DNA from: Clostridia bacterium
Lineage (GTDB): Bacteria; Bacillota; Clostridia; Oscillospirales; CAG-272
Assembly: GCA_017441005.1 (NCBI GenBank)
Contig: JAFSAM010000060.1
Coordinates: forward strand, 1 to 48,945
Length of the DNA stretch: 48,945 nt
Direction: 5' to 3'
The translations under genes and the position numbers were made by a program. The notes below the pieces were generated by a model. The model saw only the letters and a list, made by a program, of their open reading frames with translations, searched no databases and was not told the origin of the DNA. Of the stretch, positions 46,232 through 48,945 are shown one piece after another; position 1 is the first letter of the stretch; every line of letters begins with the position of its first letter.

Positions 46232-47271
46232 AAGTAAATGCTGTTAAATACAAGGAATTTTGCCGTCAGGCTCTTATAAACTGCGGTGTTTCCGGTGACG
46301 TTGCAGAGGCTACGGCAGACTGTTGCGTAATGACGGACATGATGGGAATTACCACTCACGGCTCCGTTAACCTCCCTAAATATATCAATAAAATGAAGGC
46401 CGGCGGTATGCTCGGTGACGTTACTCCCTCCGTTATAAACGAAGGACCTACCTGGGCAAGACTTAACGGCAACGGCGGATTCGGTATGTATAACGGCAGA
46501 TACGCTATGGATCTTGCCATGAAAAAGGCTGACGAGGTCGGTATGTCGATCGTTACTGTAAGCGACAGCGGTCACTTCGGTGCTTGTTGCTGCTACAGCG
46601 TCTATGCCGCAGAAAAAGGCTATCTCGCAATCGCTATGTCAAACACTAACAAGCTTATGTGCGTTCCCGGCGGTAAGGGCAATATAATCGGAAATGCGCC
46701 TATTTCTTATGCGATCCCGAGGGACGGTATGCACCCCATATTTATGGATATCGCCCTCAGCGAGGTCGCAAAGCTTAAAGTAGTCCAGTACCAAAAGCAG
46801 GGCAAAAAGGTTCCCGACGGATGGGTCGTTGACGAAAACGGTCTGCCAACAAATGATCCTCAGGGTAATAATTTCTCTATGTGCCCCATGTCCGCACACA
46901 AGGGATATTGCCTCGCGTTCCTGGTCGAAACTCTTACCACCGTTCTTTCTGGCGGAAGCTTTGACATTAAGAGCTGGCTGTTCTCTCCCCCTGAAACTCA
47001 GGCTAACCTCGGTCATACGATGATCGTAATCGACCTCAAAAAAATGATGGATCCTATGGAGTTTGCATCAAGACTGCGTGAATACACCGACGAGATCGTA
47101 AATGCACCTAAAGCCCTCGGCTCGGACAAGATATTCTATCCCGGAGAGCCCAACTGGATAAACTACGACAAGGCTGTAAAAGAAGGACTTGAGCTTCCCG
47201 ATGCTACTGCAGAAGCGGCAAAAACCTTAGCAGAGCTTGCAAATCTTTCTATTGAGGAGGTAATCTTATGA
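46228..47271 (+). CDS. Ldh2-family (malate/L-lactate/ureidoglycolate-type) NAD(P)-dependent dehydrogenase
   Basis: 347 residues of the Ldh2/MdhG/YlbC family. It has GITTHGSVNLPKYI, where the His is the conserved catalytic residue, plus VSDSGHFGACCCY, AMSNTNKLMCVPGGKGNIIGNAPISYAIP and MSAHKGYCLAFLVETL. Members reduce 2-keto acids or cyclic imines: 2,3-diketo-L-gulonate, delta-1-pyrroline-2-carboxylate, pyruvate, oxaloacetate or ureidoglycolate. The exact substrate cannot be told. Start and stop overlap both neighbours by 4 nt (ATGA), so the three genes form one translational unit. Confidence 0.87.
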   Translation: MKVNAVKYKEFCRQALINCGVSGDVAEATADCCVMTDMMGITTHGSVNLPKYINKMKAGGMLGDVTPSVINEGPTWARLNGNGGFGMYNGRYAMDLAMKKADEVGMSIVTVSDSGHFGACCCYSVYAAEKGYLAIAMSNTNKLMCVPGGKGNIIGNAPISYAIPRDGMHPIFMDIALSEVAKLKVVQYQKQGKKVPDGWVVDENGLPTNDPQGNNFSMCPMSAHKGYCLAFLVETLTTVLSGGSFDIKSWLFSPPETQANLGHTMIVIDLKKMMDPMEFASRLREYTDEIVNAPKALGSDKIFYPGEPNWINYDKAVKEGLELPDATAEAAKTLAELANLSIEEVIL

Positions 47272-48701
47272 AAATGCTTATCGGCGGAAAAGAAGTTGAT
47301 TCTTCCGATCTTTCCTATGTGAACAATATCAATCCCGCAACTGGCGAGGTCATCGACACCGTTCCCACGGCGACGGCAGAGGACCTTGAAAAAACAATAT
47401 CCAATGCAGTGATCGGTCAGAAGGAATGGTTTGCCATCCCCTTCCACAAGAGAATGGAGATCCTCGAAAAATTCGTTATACTCATTCAGGAAAACGAAGA
47501 AAAGATCGCTCGTACTATGTCGATCGAGGGCGGTAAGCCCATCGGACAAGCTATCGGTGAGATCGGCAGAGTTAAGGATGCATTCAGACTATATATGGCG
47601 GAAGCACGTACTATGTACGGAAAGACTATCCCACTTAACTCCGAGCCCCGCGGAATAGGTGACGTTTGCTTTACAGTTTATGAGCCGCTCGGCGTTATTG
47701 CCGCAATATGCGCATTTAACTTCCCCGGCGTTCTCTTCTCTCACAAGGCGGCTGCCGCCCTTTGTGCAGGCAACAGCGTTATTCTTAAACCCGCATCCGA
47801 CACTCCCGGAGCAACACTTATGATGACAAAGCTCCTTCTTGAAGCGGGTGTTCCCGGAAATGCCGCACAGTGCATTACAGGCTCGGGAGCTGTTGTAGGT
47901 GACGGTCTTGTTGCTGATCCGAGAATTGCAGGGGTAACACTTACGGGAAGCACTCGCGTCGGCATCAACGTCGCAAAGCAGTGCGCATCCCAGCTTAAGC
48001 CCTACTCACTCGAGCTCGGCGGAAACGATCCGCTTGTAATTATGGGCGATACTCCCATCGGCGAAGCTGTCAATCAGGCACTCGGCGGCAGGATCGCAAA
48101 TGCAGGTCAGATCTGCTGCTCAAGTAAGCGCTTTATCGTTCACAATTCCATCAAAGACGAATTCGCAAATGCTCTCGCCAAAAAGCTTGCCGCAATGAAA
48201 ATGGGCGATCCTCTCGAAAAAGATACGCAGATCGGACCTGTCATCAACGAGAAGGCCGCAAAAAACATCATCGAGCAGATCGAAAGAGCGATCGGTGAGG
48301 GTGCTACCCTCGTATACGGCGGTCAGCGCAACGGCTGCTTTGTTACGCCCACTGTATTGAACAACGTTCCGAAGAATTCCTCCGTCGCTACCGATGAGGA
48401 GATATTCGGCCCCGTATTCCCTGTTATCGGCTTCGACACCCTTGACGAGGCGATCGAGATCGCAAACAACAGCCAATACGGTCTGTCCTCCGGCATTCTT
48501 ACAAATGATATCAAAATCGGTATGAAGTTCGCTCTCGCAGTCGATGCGGGCGGCGTGGTCGTCGGCGCAAACGGTAACTACCGCTTGACACAGCAGCCCT
48601 TCAACGGTCACAAGATGTCAGGTGTCGGCTCCGAGGGTACAATGTACACTCTCCACGAAATGGTGAAAGTTAAAACCGTCGTTCTCAAAAACGTCTTTTG
48701 A
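47268..48701 (+). CDS. NAD(P)-dependent aldehyde dehydrogenase
   Basis: 477 residues, standard ALDH length. Catalytic pieces: oxyanion Asn in AFNFPG (about 151), general base Glu249 in LELGGNDP, nucleophile Cys283 in NAGQICCSSKRF, and the EEIFGPVFPVI cofactor block. It is closest in pattern to lactaldehyde/glycolaldehyde and succinate-semialdehyde-type enzymes. With the upstream aldolase it would oxidise the aldehyde released from a keto acid (for example lactaldehyde, glycolaldehyde or 2-oxoglutarate semialdehyde). GAGGAGG lies 7 nt before the ATG. Last gene of the operon. Confidence 0.92.
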   Translation: MKMLIGGKEVDSSDLSYVNNINPATGEVIDTVPTATAEDLEKTISNAVIGQKEWFAIPFHKRMEILEKFVILIQENEEKIARTMSIEGGKPIGQAIGEIGRVKDAFRLYMAEARTMYGKTIPLNSEPRGIGDVCFTVYEPLGVIAAICAFNFPGVLFSHKAAAALCAGNSVILKPASDTPGATLMMTKLLLEAGVPGNAAQCITGSGAVVGDGLVADPRIAGVTLTGSTRVGINVAKQCASQLKPYSLELGGNDPLVIMGDTPIGEAVNQALGGRIANAGQICCSSKRFIVHNSIKDEFANALAKKLAAMKMGDPLEKDTQIGPVINEKAAKNIIEQIERAIGEGATLVYGGQRNGCFVTPTVLNNVPKNSSVATDEEIFGPVFPVIGFDTLDEAIEIANNSQYGLSSGILTNDIKIGMKFALAVDAGGVVVGANGNYRLTQQPFNGHKMSGVGSEGTMYTLHEMVKVKTVVLKNVF

Positions 48702-48752
48702 ATTCAATAACTATACCGTGATTCAAAACACCGTCTGTTTATGGGTGATACT

Positions 48753-48830
48753 CTTAGCGGAGAATTTAAAAAATGTCGCTAAGTGCGAGCATCGCGTTTG
48801 TCGTGTCAAACGCAAATGGGCTAAGCCCAA
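48753..48830 (+). ncRNA. structured 3' region, several consecutive hairpins (possible small RNA or intergenic repeat)
   Basis: After the ALDH stop come perfect arms CTTAGCG (48753-48759) / CGCTAAG (48777-48783), then GCGTTTG / CAAACGC (48794-48813, loop TCGTGT), then TGGGC-TAA-GCCCA (about 48818-48830). No open frame covers them. The series is followed by a terminator, so a 3'-UTR-derived RNA is possible; no known RNA family was recognised. Confidence 0.35.
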
Positions 48831-48849
48831 ACCCTTATACAAGCAGAAA

Positions 48850-48899
48850 AGAGCAAGGATAAAAGGATATAAAACCTTCTATTCTTGCTCTGTTTTTTC
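48850..48899 (+). terminator. terminator of the aldolase operon
   Basis: A 12-bp stem AGAGCAAGGATA (48850-48861) / TATTCTTGCTCT (48880-48891, one G-T pair) with an inner AAGG/CCTT helix, then GTTTTTTCTTTC. Confidence 0.85.
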
Positions 48900-48903
48900 T
48901 TTC

Positions 48904-48936
48904 TGTCGATATGTCAACTTCGTTGACTCGATATGC
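48904..48936. repeat. hairpin GTCAAC-TTC-GTTGAC flanked by direct TCGATAT repeats
   Basis: A perfect 6-bp stem with a three-base loop lies between two copies of TCGATAT at the right end of the window. It resembles short palindromic intergenic repeats of Clostridia genomes as I remember them; the window is too short to show other copies. Confidence 0.4.
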
Positions 48937-48945
48937 TTTCACTTC

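Overview
The window is a dense, moderately AT-rich bacterial chromosome segment with strong Gram-positive anaerobe character. It has AGGAGG-type ribosome sites, sigma-A promoters of TTGACA-17-TATAAT form, lipoproteins, a fused single-chain PurL, meso-DAP dehydrogenase, zinc-ribbon/SPFH proteins and flavin-based electron-transfer genes. This fits a member of class Clostridia (Bacillota), probably an uncultured gut or rumen lineage. No rRNA, tRNA, CRISPR array, phage, integrase or transposase was seen.

Layout. 1-2.1 kb: partial xpt and divergent gdhA. 2.2-5.8 kb: a two-gene surface-protein operon, including an SGNH-fold esterase that has lost its catalytic residues. 5.9-18.6 kb: mostly housekeeping genes (small lipoprotein, PRK06851-type ATPase, purL-mtaB, a pseudouridine synthase with a glycosyltransferase, ddh, a gamma-glutamyl hydrolase, a diacylglycerol kinase family gene, trmO, a small XRE regulator). 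18.6-22.9 kb: a four-gene operon of lipoprotein, alkaline phosphatase, Gfo/Idh/MocA oxidoreductase and transglutaminase lipoprotein. 23.0-28.1 kb: a TIM-barrel-like protein, an ECF sigma factor coupled to a membrane beta-propeller protein, and a CcdA/TlpA thiol-redox pair. 28.2-28.9 kb: two small overlapping genes.

28.9-38.1 kb is the centrepiece. It is one tightly packed ten-gene operon: hdrB-hdrC-hdrA-mvhD/flxD-flxC-flxB-flxA, then a fumarate-reductase-type iron-sulfur protein, a fumarate-reductase flavoprotein and a small membrane protein. Family knowledge predicts that FlxA takes electrons from NAD(P)H, that the Flx/MvhD proteins pass them to HdrA, and that HdrA bifurcates them to ferredoxin and to HdrBC. 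Genetic linkage suggests the high-potential branch ends at fumarate. This would be a soluble, electron-bifurcating NADH:ferredoxin/fumarate reductase.

38.5-44.2 kb: a membrane-stress-like cluster related to B. subtilis ydjGHI (SPFH protein with triplicated zinc ribbons, zinc-ribbon membrane protein, TPM-domain protein) without pspA, followed by a macro-domain protein and a VWA protein. 44.4-48.7 kb: an AraC-type regulator divergent from an aldolase - Ldh2-type dehydrogenase - aldehyde dehydrogenase operon, probably for catabolism of a sugar acid or related keto acid. A 22-bp direct repeat in the regulator's own promoter region looks like its operator. 48.7-48.9 kb: a highly structured non-coding tail ending in a terminator and a further hairpin.

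Many long open frames antisense to purL, gdhA, frdA and dapA are shadows and were left out. Where an ATG/GTG/TTG sat inside or too near the ribosome site, the start was moved to the codon with proper spacing; these cases are noted in the entries.
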